64,000 nucleotides of DNA, from NCBI RefSeq assembly GCF_040274945.1, contig NZ_JBEMAR010000006.1, forward strand, positions 1 through 64,000, in the 5' to 3' direction. This stretch comes from Carnobacterium_B sp040274945. Its GTDB lineage: Bacteria; Bacillota; Bacilli; Lactobacillales; Carnobacteriaceae. The notes under the pieces were generated by a model, which saw only the letters and a program-made list of their open reading frames with translations, was not told the origin of the DNA and searched no databases. This document shows positions 8,708 to 15,453 of the stretch, piece after piece; position 1 is the stretch's first letter, and each line of letters opens with the position of its first letter. The position numbers were made by a program, and so were the translations under genes.

Positions 8708-9808
8708 TTATACATTAAACCTAAATAATAGGATATCTCCATCTTTAACAACATACTCTTTTCCTTCAGAACGCATACGACCCGCTTCTTTTGCTGCTTG
8801 TTCACTTTCGTATTTATCGAAGTCTTCATAAGAGATTGTTTCTGCACGAATAAATCCGCGTTCAAAATCGCTATGAATAATTCCAGCCGTTTGAGGAGCT
8901 TTCATTCCTTTTTTAAAGGTCCATGCACGAACTTCTTGAACACCTGCTGTAAAGTACGTTCCCAAACCTAAAAGGTTATATGTTGAACGGATTAATTTAT
9001 CTAGTCCCGATTCTTCAATTCCTAACTCTTCCAAGAATAATTCTTTTTCTTCGTCTTCAAGTTCTGCAATTTCTTCTTCAATTCTCGCACAAACTACAAT
9101 AACTTCTGCGTTTTCTTCTTCAGCAAATTTGCGTACTTGATTAACAAGTTCATCATTTTCAGTGTCCGCTACTTGATCCTCAGAAACATTTGCTACGTAC
9201 AATACAGGTTTTGTTGTTAATAAAAATAAACTTTTAACGATTTTTTCTTCATCTTCATTAAATTCGATTGAACGAGCTGACTTACCTTCTTCTAAAACAG
9301 GTTTGATTTTATCCAAAACAGCTAACTCAGCTACAGCTTCTTTATCCTTCGTACGCGCAACTTTTGATACACGAGTATAGCGTTTTTCAACTGACTCTAA
9401 ATCAGCTAGAACCAACTCTAAATTGATGGTCTCAATATCTGAGATTGGATCAACTTTTCCTTCAACGTGAATAATATTGTCATCTTCAAAACAACGAACA
9501 ACATGACAAATAGCATCTACTTGGCGAATGTTAGCTAAGAATTTGTTTCCTAGTCCTTCCCCTTTGCTTGCTCCTTTTACGATTCCAGCAATATCTGTAA
9601 ATTCAAAAGTAGTGGGAACAGTTTTCTTTGGTGAAACCAATTCTGTCAAACGTGTTAAACGGTAATCAGGAACTTCTACAACTCCCACGTTCGGGTCAAT
9701 AGTTGCAAATGGATAGTTTGCAGCTTCTGCTCCTGCTTTTGTAATGGCGTTAAATAAGGTTGATTTACCTACGTTTGGTAAACCTACGATTCCAGCTGTT
9801 AATGGCAT
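8708..9808 (-). CDS. ychF: Redox-regulated ribosome-binding ATPase YchF
   Basis: OBG-family P-loop protein that prefers ATP over GTP and binds the ribosome. The P-loop GLPNVGKST is at residues 9-17. The NxxE-type motif NVSE, in place of the usual NKxD, explains the nucleotide preference. A coiled-coil insert lies in the middle and a TGS domain at the C-terminus (about 280-366). I chose the ATG at 9808 (MPLTAGIVG, 366 residues), the normal start; a GTG four codons earlier would extend it without family support. It lies in a run with DUF1129 downstream and DUF951 upstream. Confidence 0.96.
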   Translation of the reverse strand: MPLTAGIVGLPNVGKSTLFNAITKAGAEAANYPFATIDPNVGVVEVPDYRLTRLTELVSPKKTVPTTFEFTDIAGIVKGASKGEGLGNKFLANIRQVDAICHVVRCFEDDNIIHVEGKVDPISDIETINLELVLADLESVEKRYTRVSKVARTKDKEAVAELAVLDKIKPVLEEGKSARSIEFNEDEEKIVKSLFLLTTKPVLYVANVSEDQVADTENDELVNQVRKFAEEENAEVIVVCARIEEEIAELEDEEKELFLEELGIEESGLDKLIRSTYNLLGLGTYFTAGVQEVRAWTFKKGMKAPQTAGIIHSDFERGFIRAETISYEDFDKYESEQAAKEAGRMRSEGKEYVVKDGDILLFRFNV

Positions 9809-9845
9809 GTTTAAATTCACTCTTTCTTTTTTAATAGTTTTTTTA

Positions 9846-10043
9846 TTAGTTTTCTTCTGCTTTTTCTAAAACTTTTTTCATTTTCTTTTCAAAATCTCTT
9901 CTTGGCATCATGACCATATGGCCGCATTGTGTGCACTTAATGCGAATATCCATACCCATTCTAATGATTTGCCAACGGTTTGCCCCGCAAGGATGAGGTT
10001 TCTTCATTTCAACAATATCATTCAAATCGTAATTTTTTTCCAT
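9846..10043 (-). CDS. DUF951 small CxxC protein
   Basis: A 65-residue protein resembling the DUF951 family that sits next to parB and ychF in many Firmicutes. The visible metal-site candidates are Cys19 (PHPCGANRW) and the CTQC pair near residues 37-40, followed by a basic C-terminal helix. A zinc-binding nucleic-acid role is plausible but unproven. It is 18 bases downstream of parB, so probably co-transcribed with parA-parB. Confidence 0.85.
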   Translation of the reverse strand: MEKNYDLNDIVEMKKPHPCGANRWQIIRMGMDIRIKCTQCGHMVMMPRRDFEKKMKKVLEKAEEN

Positions 10044-10061
10044 CGTTAATCTCCTATGCGT

Positions 10062-10952
10062 TTATTCATCATCAAATTGAATTTCTAGAATATCTAAAAT
10101 ACGCGTCAAATCATCAGTAGAAAGGTACTCTATTTCAATTTTCCCTTTTTGATTTTTTTCATTTATAGAGACACTGGTGCCAAATTTATCCATTAACCGT
10201 TCTTCACTCTCACGAATATAGTAAGGTTTTTTGGTTTCTTTTTTTGGCTGTTCTATTTCTTCTTTAGACTGGTTCATCTTGTTCACTAATTGTTCTAATT
10301 GACGAACCGTTAAATGTTCTTTGAGCACTCGTTTAGCTAATTTCGAGATTTGTTTTTTGTCTTTTAAACCTAACAATGTCCTTGCTTGACCCATTGAGAT
10401 TTCTTCTTTTTGAAGCATCTCTTTAACAGCATCTGGCAGCCCTAATAAACGCAAATAATTGGCGATATATGGTCGGCTTTTACCTAACCGTGTTGCTACT
10501 TCTTCTTGAGTTAATTTTAATTTTTTCATCATCATTTCATACGCTTCTGCTTCTTCTAAAGAGGTTAGATCTTCCCTTTGTAGATTTTCTAGAACCGCGA
10601 CTTCCATCATCTTTTCTTCATCAAATTCACGAATAATGGCTGGTATCGTTTCTTTTCCAGCTAGTTTAGAAGCTCTAAAACGGCGTTCTCCAGCTATGAT
10701 TTCATAGCCTTTGATTTTAGATTCGCGAAGAATAATCGGTTGAAAGACACCCGATACTTTAATGGATTCCGCCAATTCATTTAAAGCTGTTTCATCAAAT
10801 GTTTTTCTAGGTTGGTAAGGATTTGGTCTGATATCGGTTAAGGGTATTTTCTGAACTTGTTCATTAGCTGCATTGATAGTTGAAAGCTCTGCATAGTCTC
10901 CAAAAAGAGCGTCGATTCCTCTTCCCAATCCTTTGCTATTCTTATTAGCCAT
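10062..10952 (-). CDS. parB: Chromosome partitioning protein ParB (Spo0J)
   Basis: CTP-dependent DNA clamp that loads at parS and spreads, organising the origin with ParA and SMC. The N-terminal start KGLGRGIDALF interacts with ParA. The CTP/arginine motif GERRFRA is at residues 88-94, the helix-turn-helix around residues 125-160 includes TQEEVATRLGKSRPYIANYL, and the dimerisation domain is C-terminal. Length 296 is normal. It overlaps parA by 8 bases. Two candidate parS sites lie at 45663 and 46596 on the other arm. Confidence 0.97.
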   Translation of the reverse strand: MANKNSKGLGRGIDALFGDYAELSTINAANEQVQKIPLTDIRPNPYQPRKTFDETALNELAESIKVSGVFQPIILRESKIKGYEIIAGERRFRASKLAGKETIPAIIREFDEEKMMEVAVLENLQREDLTSLEEAEAYEMMMKKLKLTQEEVATRLGKSRPYIANYLRLLGLPDAVKEMLQKEEISMGQARTLLGLKDKKQISKLAKRVLKEHLTVRQLEQLVNKMNQSKEEIEQPKKETKKPYYIRESEERLMDKFGTSVSINEKNQKGKIEIEYLSTDDLTRILDILEIQFDDE

Positions 10953-11706
10953 TTGCTAGCACTTCCTTTGCTAATTCAAGATAGACTTCTGCTCCTCTAG
11001 AACGCGCATCGTAATCAATGATCGACAACCCGTGACTTGGAGCCTCAGATAAACGAATATTGCGTGGGATAATCGTTTTATAAACTCTTTCTCGGAAGTA
11101 TTTTTTCACTTCATCGACTACTTCATATCCTAAATTCGTACGTGCATCCAACATAGTCAACAAGACACCCTCAATTTTCAATTCAGGATTAAAATGTTTT
11201 TGAACTAGGCGAACGGTGTTTAACAACTGACTTAATCCTTCTAAAGCATAATATTCACATTGAACAGGAATCAGAATAGAGTCACTTGCAGTGAAGGCGT
11301 TGATTGTCAAATGTCCCAGTGATGGGGGGCAGTCAATTAAAATATAATCGTAATCGTCTTTTACCTTTTCTAATGCTTGCTTCAGCCTAGATTCTCTAGC
11401 CATTTGTGAGGTTAATTCAATTTCTGCACCTGCTAATTGAATTGTAGCCGGTACGACCCATAAATTCTCTCTTGAAGAAGGCAGGACGACATCTTTAACA
11501 AGTGTTTCGTTTACTAAAATATCATAAATATCTTTTTCAACATCCGACTTGCGTACGCCTAAACCACTTGTTGCATTTCCTTGAGCATCAATATCAACTA
11601 ATAATATTTTTTTACCAAAATACGCTAAACAAGCACCTAAGTTGACTGTCGTCGTTGTCTTACCAACTCCGCCTTTTTGATTTGCGACTGATATAATTCG
11701 TGCCAT
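10945..11706 (-). CDS. parA: Chromosome partitioning ATPase ParA (Soj)
   Basis: Deviant Walker ATPase that acts with ParB on origin segregation and, in Bacillus, on DnaA activity. The deviant Walker A motif KGGVGKTTT is at residues 11-19, Walker A' LVDIDAQGNATSG follows, and the Walker B is YILIDCPPSLG. Length 253 fits Soj. It precedes parB with overlapping ends and is translationally coupled to it. Upstream lies a terminator separating it from noc. Confidence 0.97.
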   Translation of the reverse strand: MARIISVANQKGGVGKTTTTVNLGACLAYFGKKILLVDIDAQGNATSGLGVRKSDVEKDIYDILVNETLVKDVVLPSSRENLWVVPATIQLAGAEIELTSQMARESRLKQALEKVKDDYDYILIDCPPSLGHLTINAFTASDSILIPVQCEYYALEGLSQLLNTVRLVQKHFNPELKIEGVLLTMLDARTNLGYEVVDEVKKYFRERVYKTIIPRNIRLSEAPSHGLSIIDYDARSRGAEVYLELAKEVLANG

Positions 11707-11774
11707 CCTATTTCCTCCATCTGTGTTTAATATCCTCTAGTAACTTTATCAACGCTGATTCAAGTGCAACAAAC

Positions 11775-11814
11775 AAAAATAGGAGAAAAATTACATCCTG
11801 CGTATTTTTCTCCT
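11775..11814 (-). terminator. Terminator between noc and parA
   Basis: Inverted repeat AGGAGAAAAAT / ATTTTTCTCCT with a 12-base loop followed on the minus strand by ATTTTTG. It separates noc from parA-parB. Confidence 0.7.
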
Positions 11815-11858
11815 ACGCATTTGTTCAAAATGAATTTTTTTCATTTATCGCTCTCTAT

Positions 11859-12728
11859 TCACTTATCTTTTTTTATTTCAATTGTAATGCGGTAAACATC
11901 TTCCAGATCTTCTTCTATTGCTTCTAAAGGCATACCGGTTTCTTTTATCAGTTCAACTGACTTATTGATCGTATTTAAAGCTAATCGAAGATCCTTGGAG
12001 ATTTTTCTAACTCTTTTTTTCGGCTGTTCTTGAGTATTGTTTTTTTCTGCTACTTTTTGCTTTACTAAACGCTCTGTTTCTTTAACGGTTAGTTTTTTTT
12101 CAATAATGACACTTAATAATTCATTCTGTTCCTCATGCGATAAGGCTAATACACTACGACCATGTCGTTCTGTGATCGTTCTGTTAAGCAAAGCTTCTTT
12201 TAAAGGCTCTGCTAACTTTAGCAGCCGCAGTTTATTGGCTATGAAAGATTGGCTTTTCCCAATGCGTTGCGCTAATGCTTCTTGCGTCAACTCATTTAAC
12301 GCCATCAAGCCTTGATAAGCTTCAGCTTCTTCAATAGCCGTCAATTCTTCTCTTTGTAGATTTTCAATCAACGCAACCGAAGCTGTTTCGTTATCTGACA
12401 TCTCTTGAACAATGGCTGGTACTTCTTTCCACTCCAAAAGTTGCATCGCACGAAAACGGCGTTCCCCTGCAACAATTTCATACTTGTTTTCTTCATATTT
12501 TCTAAGAATAATGGGTTGGATCAATCCATGAATATGAATTGTACGAGCTAATTCATCCAACTTTTCTTCATTAAAAACTTTTCTAGGCTGAAAACGATTA
12601 GGAACAATCTGTTGTACCGCAATTTCTTGAACATGTTTTTGTTTTTTTAATACTTCTAACAAAACATCTTCTTCGTTTTCAGTTTTCTTTTTAGATTTTC
12701 CTGAACCAAATAAATCAGACAACGCCAT
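11859..12728 (-). CDS. noc: Nucleoid occlusion protein Noc
   Basis: ParB paralogue that binds Noc boxes over the chromosome and blocks division across the nucleoid by membrane association. Its amphipathic N-terminus MALSDLFGSGKSKKK is the membrane-targeting helix seen in Noc. The CTP-binding motif GERRFRA is at 88-94 and the helix-turn-helix is LTQEALAQRIGKSQSFIANK. Length 289 fits. It is adjacent to rsmG as in Bacillus. Candidate Noc boxes occur at 15349, 61794 and 62082 in this window. Distinguished from ParB by N-terminus and position. Confidence 0.93.
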   Translation of the reverse strand: MALSDLFGSGKSKKKTENEEDVLLEVLKKQKHVQEIAVQQIVPNRFQPRKVFNEEKLDELARTIHIHGLIQPIILRKYEENKYEIVAGERRFRAMQLLEWKEVPAIVQEMSDNETASVALIENLQREELTAIEEAEAYQGLMALNELTQEALAQRIGKSQSFIANKLRLLKLAEPLKEALLNRTITERHGRSVLALSHEEQNELLSVIIEKKLTVKETERLVKQKVAEKNNTQEQPKKRVRKISKDLRLALNTINKSVELIKETGMPLEAIEEDLEDVYRITIEIKKDK

Positions 12729-12838
12729 TCTTTTTCTCTCCCTCAGTCCTATATGTCCTTTGATTCTATTGTATCAAAAAACGTTCTTATTGAGTAGTTG
12801 AATCCGAATAGAAACTGTCTGATAAGTAGCGGTTTCTA

Positions 12839-13555
12839 CTATAATGGATTCTTATTTGGTGTTCCCGGTTTTCTTGGATATTTTTTTGGTGATTCTTTTT
12901 TCTTATCGATTAAAACGATGTGTCGTTCCCCAGCTTCACGTGGCAGTTCAAAAACAAACTCTTCGCGAAACTTTCCGCCCAATGTAGCAATCGCTTTTTG
13001 CCCTTCAGCCATTTCTTCTTGGGTATTGCTTGCTTTTAGAGCAATAAAAAGTCCATCTTTTTTAACTAACGGCAAACACAATTCAGATAAAACACTCATA
13101 CGTGCAACGGCTCTGGCAGTTACAAAATCAAATGATTCACGAAATTGTTTGTTTTGGCCAAACGTTTCAGCACGATCGTGATAAAAATGAACACCATCTA
13201 ATCCTAGCGTTTGAGCTAACAATGTTAGAAATTGAATTCTTTTATTTAATGAATCAACTATAGTGACTTCTAATTGTGGGAAAATGATTTTTAGGGGGAT
13301 GCTTGGAAACCCGGCACCTGCACCTACATCACATAGGCTTTGGACCCCTTTAGTAAAATCCACATATAGTCCAGCTGTAATCGAATCATAGAAATGTTTT
13401 AAATACACTTCTTCTTTTTGGGTAATTGCAGTTAAATTAATTTTTTCGTTCCATTCTTGCAACAGTTTAAGGTATTGATCAAATTGTTCCATTTGCTTCT
13501 CAGTAACCACTAATCCCTTATCTTCAAGGGCTTTTTTAAACTCTTCTGGATTCAT
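12839..13555 (-). CDS. rsmG: 16S rRNA (guanine-527-N7)-methyltransferase RsmG
   Basis: SAM-dependent methyltransferase that modifies G527 in the 530 loop of 16S rRNA; loss gives low-level streptomycin resistance. The SAM-binding motif VGAGAGFPSIPLKI lies around residues 76-89 and the Rossmann fold continues through TARAVARM. Length 238 is normal. The C-terminus ends in a Lys/Pro-rich tail. It is 110 bases upstream of noc on the same strand. Two parS-like half-sites lie just ahead of its start (13579-13599). Confidence 0.96.
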   Translation of the reverse strand: MNPEEFKKALEDKGLVVTEKQMEQFDQYLKLLQEWNEKINLTAITQKEEVYLKHFYDSITAGLYVDFTKGVQSLCDVGAGAGFPSIPLKIIFPQLEVTIVDSLNKRIQFLTLLAQTLGLDGVHFYHDRAETFGQNKQFRESFDFVTARAVARMSVLSELCLPLVKKDGLFIALKASNTQEEMAEGQKAIATLGGKFREEFVFELPREAGERHIVLIDKKKESPKKYPRKPGTPNKNPL

Positions 13556-13578
13556 TAACTCAACTCCTTTTTACTAAC

Positions 13579-13599
13579 GTGAAACACTATTTGTTTCAC
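13579..13599. repeat. Inverted parS-like half-sites upstream of rsmG
   Basis: GTGAAACA, five bases, TGTTTCAC: the two halves of parS in everted order, 24 bases ahead of the rsmG start. Whether ParB binds it is unknown; it may be coincidental or form a hairpin in the rsmG leader. Confidence 0.35.
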
Positions 13600-13747
13600 A
13601 AATCCATCGTTTTAACTGTATAACAAATTGACTAGAAGTGCAATGCTTTAAAGCATTTTTTCCGCTATATAAATGGATTAAATTTTATAACATCTGGCAC
13701 TAAATGAGAATTAGATAAAATAAATTAAAATTAAATGATAGAATTTG

Positions 13748-13776
13748 TTGACATTGTCTTGTAAGCTTGTTAGAAT
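13748..13776 (+). promoter_or_regulatory. Promoter of leader peptide-permease transcript
   Basis: TTGACA, 17-base spacer, TAGAAT, about 45 bases ahead of the leader ORF; nearly consensus for the vegetative sigma factor. Confidence 0.8.
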
Positions 13777-13821
13777 ATTGGAAATAGTCAGAAAACAATT
13801 AATGAAAAGGAGATGTTCAAT

Positions 13822-13899
13822 ATGAAAACTACAGTCGAATCGGTTAGCTCGCGTTCTCAATTGAACGTATCTTTAGTCATTATTAACTTATTAATTTAG
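13822..13899 (+). CDS. Putative leader peptide (25 aa) of attenuator
   Basis: A 25-codon ORF with a good ribosome site (AAGGAGATGTTCAAT before ATG). It starts MKTTVESVSSRSQ and ends VSLVIINLLI, so eight of the last ten codons are Val, Leu or Ile. It lies about 45 bases after a strong promoter and 70 bases before a strong terminator, the layout of a ribosome-mediated attenuator. I infer that ribosome stalling at the branched-chain codons, or at serine codons in the first half, alters RNA folding and read-through into the permease at 14072. No homology is claimed. Confidence 0.7.
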   Translation: MKTTVESVSSRSQLNVSLVIINLLI

Positions 13900-13900
13900 C

Positions 13901-13955
13901 CCAGGATTCGAACTATTCATTTAGTTGAGTCCTAGTTTGCGTATCTAGGGCTCAA
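13901..13955 (+). promoter_or_regulatory. Competing RNA hairpins downstream of the leader ORF
   Basis: TTGAGTCCTAG (13925-13935) pairs with CTAGGGCTCAA (13945-13955) over 11 positions with one G-U. The same GAGTCCTAG can instead pair 8 of 9 with CCAGGATTC (13901-13909). The loop GTTTGC (13935-13940) can pair with GCAAGC (13972-13977) in the left arm of the terminator. These mutually exclusive pairings suit an attenuation switch; folding was done by eye. Confidence 0.55.
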
Positions 13956-13968
13956 TCATCGAACAGAT

Positions 13969-14007
13969 GAGGCAAGCCTTTATACAAAGGCTTGCCTCTT
14001 TTTATTT
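13969..14007 (+). terminator. Attenuator terminator before the permease gene
   Basis: A perfect 13-base stem GAGGCAAGCCTTT / AAAGGCTTGCCTC with a four-base loop and a TTTTTATTT tail. It lies between the leader ORF and the permease start, so it must be bypassed for permease expression. Confidence 0.9.
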
Positions 14008-14071
14008 GGAAAATTCGAAGGCTCGTAAGTGTTGGATGTCTGTTAAACAAAAAATACGGAGGCGATTGAAT

Positions 14072-15088
14072 ATGAAGAACTATCTAACTGAAAGAATGTA
14101 TAAGGCATCATCAGGGATCGCGAATGCTATTTTTGTAACGATCGGGATTGGCTTACTATTAGAAACAATTGGAAATATGACCGGCTTAACGATTTTAGTT
14201 ATTATTGGAACGGCTGTTAAAATGTTAATGGCTCCTGCTATTGGTGCTGGTATCGCCGTTATGTTAGGTGGAAATACTCTTACGATTTTTAGTGCTATGG
14301 CTGCTGGAGCAATTGGAGCCGGCGCTATTCAAACGACAGCAGATGGAATGATCACTATTGCCACAGGTGAACCAATTGGTTGTCTCATTGCAGCTACCAT
14401 CGCTACATTTGTTGGTAAACGCATTTCAGGTAAAACACCTTTAGATATGATGGCTATACCGATCACAGCGGTCTTAGCTGGTGGTGTAGCTGGCTATTAC
14501 TTAAATCTTGTTATTGCTCCATTCTTAAATATGGTTAGTGCTTTTATTTCTGCTTCCGTTGCTGGTTCACCCGTTATTGGCGCAGCTGTGATTTCAGTCG
14601 TTGGTGGGCTCGTATTGATGTCTCCTGCTTCTTCGGCCGCTATTGCAATTGCACTAAACCTTGATCCTGTCTCAAGTGCTGCTATGTTGGTTGGAACAAC
14701 TAGTATGTACATTGGTTTTTCTTTTGTCTCTATGCGTCAAAATAATCTTGGTGGATTCTTAGCACAATTTGTTTGTACACCAAAAGTACAATTGCCGAAT
14801 ATCGTTAAAAACCCACGGATTTTAATTGGTCCAACTTTGGCTGCAGCAGTGGCCGCTCCCATTTCAACTGTTGCTCTTGGTTTTACCGCACCTAGCGCTT
14901 TAGGTGGATTAGGTTTTTGTTCACTGATTGCTCCACTAAATATTTTTGTCTCTCAAGGAAGTGGCTCATTTGCTGTATACATCCTGACTGCTTGCTTGGT
15001 TCCAATCGCTATTACAGTAGTAGTAAATAAAGTATTAGAAAAAGCTAGTTGGTTGCGTAAAGGAGATATGGCTTTAGTAGTAGAATAA
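14072..15088 (+). CDS. PTS_EIIC_2-type membrane permease
   Basis: A 338-residue, very hydrophobic protein with about nine to ten membrane segments and many Gly/Ala-rich stretches (GAGIAVMLGG, AAGAIGAGAIQTTADG). It resembles the putative PTS EIIC family often labelled regulator or sugar transporter subunit IIC, but carries no EIIA or EIIB domain and no PTS partner is nearby, so PTS coupling is doubtful. I chose the ATG at 14072 because ACGGAGGCG lies just upstream and earlier in-frame starts fall inside the attenuator. Its leader ORF is rich in branched-chain codons, suggesting the substrate or control concerns amino acids. It stands alone between rsmG and mnmG. Confidence 0.72.
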   Translation: MKNYLTERMYKASSGIANAIFVTIGIGLLLETIGNMTGLTILVIIGTAVKMLMAPAIGAGIAVMLGGNTLTIFSAMAAGAIGAGAIQTTADGMITIATGEPIGCLIAATIATFVGKRISGKTPLDMMAIPITAVLAGGVAGYYLNLVIAPFLNMVSAFISASVAGSPVIGAAVISVVGGLVLMSPASSAAIAIALNLDPVSSAAMLVGTTSMYIGFSFVSMRQNNLGGFLAQFVCTPKVQLPNIVKNPRILIGPTLAAAVAAPISTVALGFTAPSALGGLGFCSLIAPLNIFVSQGSGSFAVYILTACLVPIAITVVVNKVLEKASWLRKGDMALVVE

Positions 15089-15142
15089 ACTGATGGTTAC
15101 TAACAGCCTTCAATTGATTTGAATCCTTATGCAAACGAAAAA

Positions 15143-15180
15143 GAGACATAGATCCTTTTACGGATTTATGTCTCTTATTT
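15143..15180 (+). terminator. Terminator of permease gene (bidirectional)
   Basis: GAGACATAGATCC / GGATTTATGTCTC with one G-U pair, followed by TTATTTT; on the other strand it ends the tRNA transcript. Confidence 0.85.
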
Positions 15181-15183
15181 TGA

Positions 15184-15256
15184 TGGTCCCTACTGGGCTC
15201 GAACCAGCGACCCCTACCTTGTCGAGGTAGTGCTCTCCCAACTGAGCTAAGGAACC
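15184..15256 (-). tRNA. tRNA-Val (GAC)-like gene with C33
   Basis: A 73-base cloverleaf on the minus strand: acceptor GGTTCCT / AGGGACC with one T-G pair, D arm, anticodon stem CTACC / GGTAG, loop TCGACAA giving anticodon GAC, T loop TTCGAGC, discriminator A. Position 33 is C where U is almost universal, and no CCA is encoded. It may be a working tRNA-Val with an odd loop or a decaying copy; GUC codons could be read by a UAC tRNA-Val elsewhere. Confidence 0.8.
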
Positions 15257-15343
15257 TTTTATTGTTCACGTTTGCAACATCATTAAGTATACCTTAAACG
15301 GTTGATTCCGTAAATATAGAGTTCTACTTATTTTTAACAATTA

Positions 15344-15367
15344 TTATTATTTCCCAGGAAATAATAA
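15344..15367. promoter_or_regulatory. Candidate Noc-binding box 1
   Basis: ATTTCCCAGGAAAT at 15349-15362 differs at one base from the Bacillus Noc box ATTTCCCGGGAAAT and lies inside a 24-base palindrome with only its central pair mismatched. It is intergenic between the tRNA and mnmG. Confidence 0.6.
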
Positions 15368-15395
15368 CAAAAAAACACTCTAATTATTATAATCG

Positions 15396-15440
15396 AAAAG
15401 AGCCTTACAATTAAGCAGCTGCTCAATTGTAAGGCTCTCT
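15396..15440 (-). terminator. Terminator of mnmG
   Basis: Minus-strand arms GAGCCTTACAATT and AATTGTAAGGCTC followed by TTTTCG; the loop itself has a CAGCTG palindrome. Confidence 0.85.
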
Positions 15441-15453
15441 TTGTAGTAACCAT

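Noticed and set aside
13967..14071. N-terminal extension of the permease by 35 codons
   Set aside because: It would start inside the terminator hairpin and lacks a ribosome site; the ATG at 14072 has a good one.
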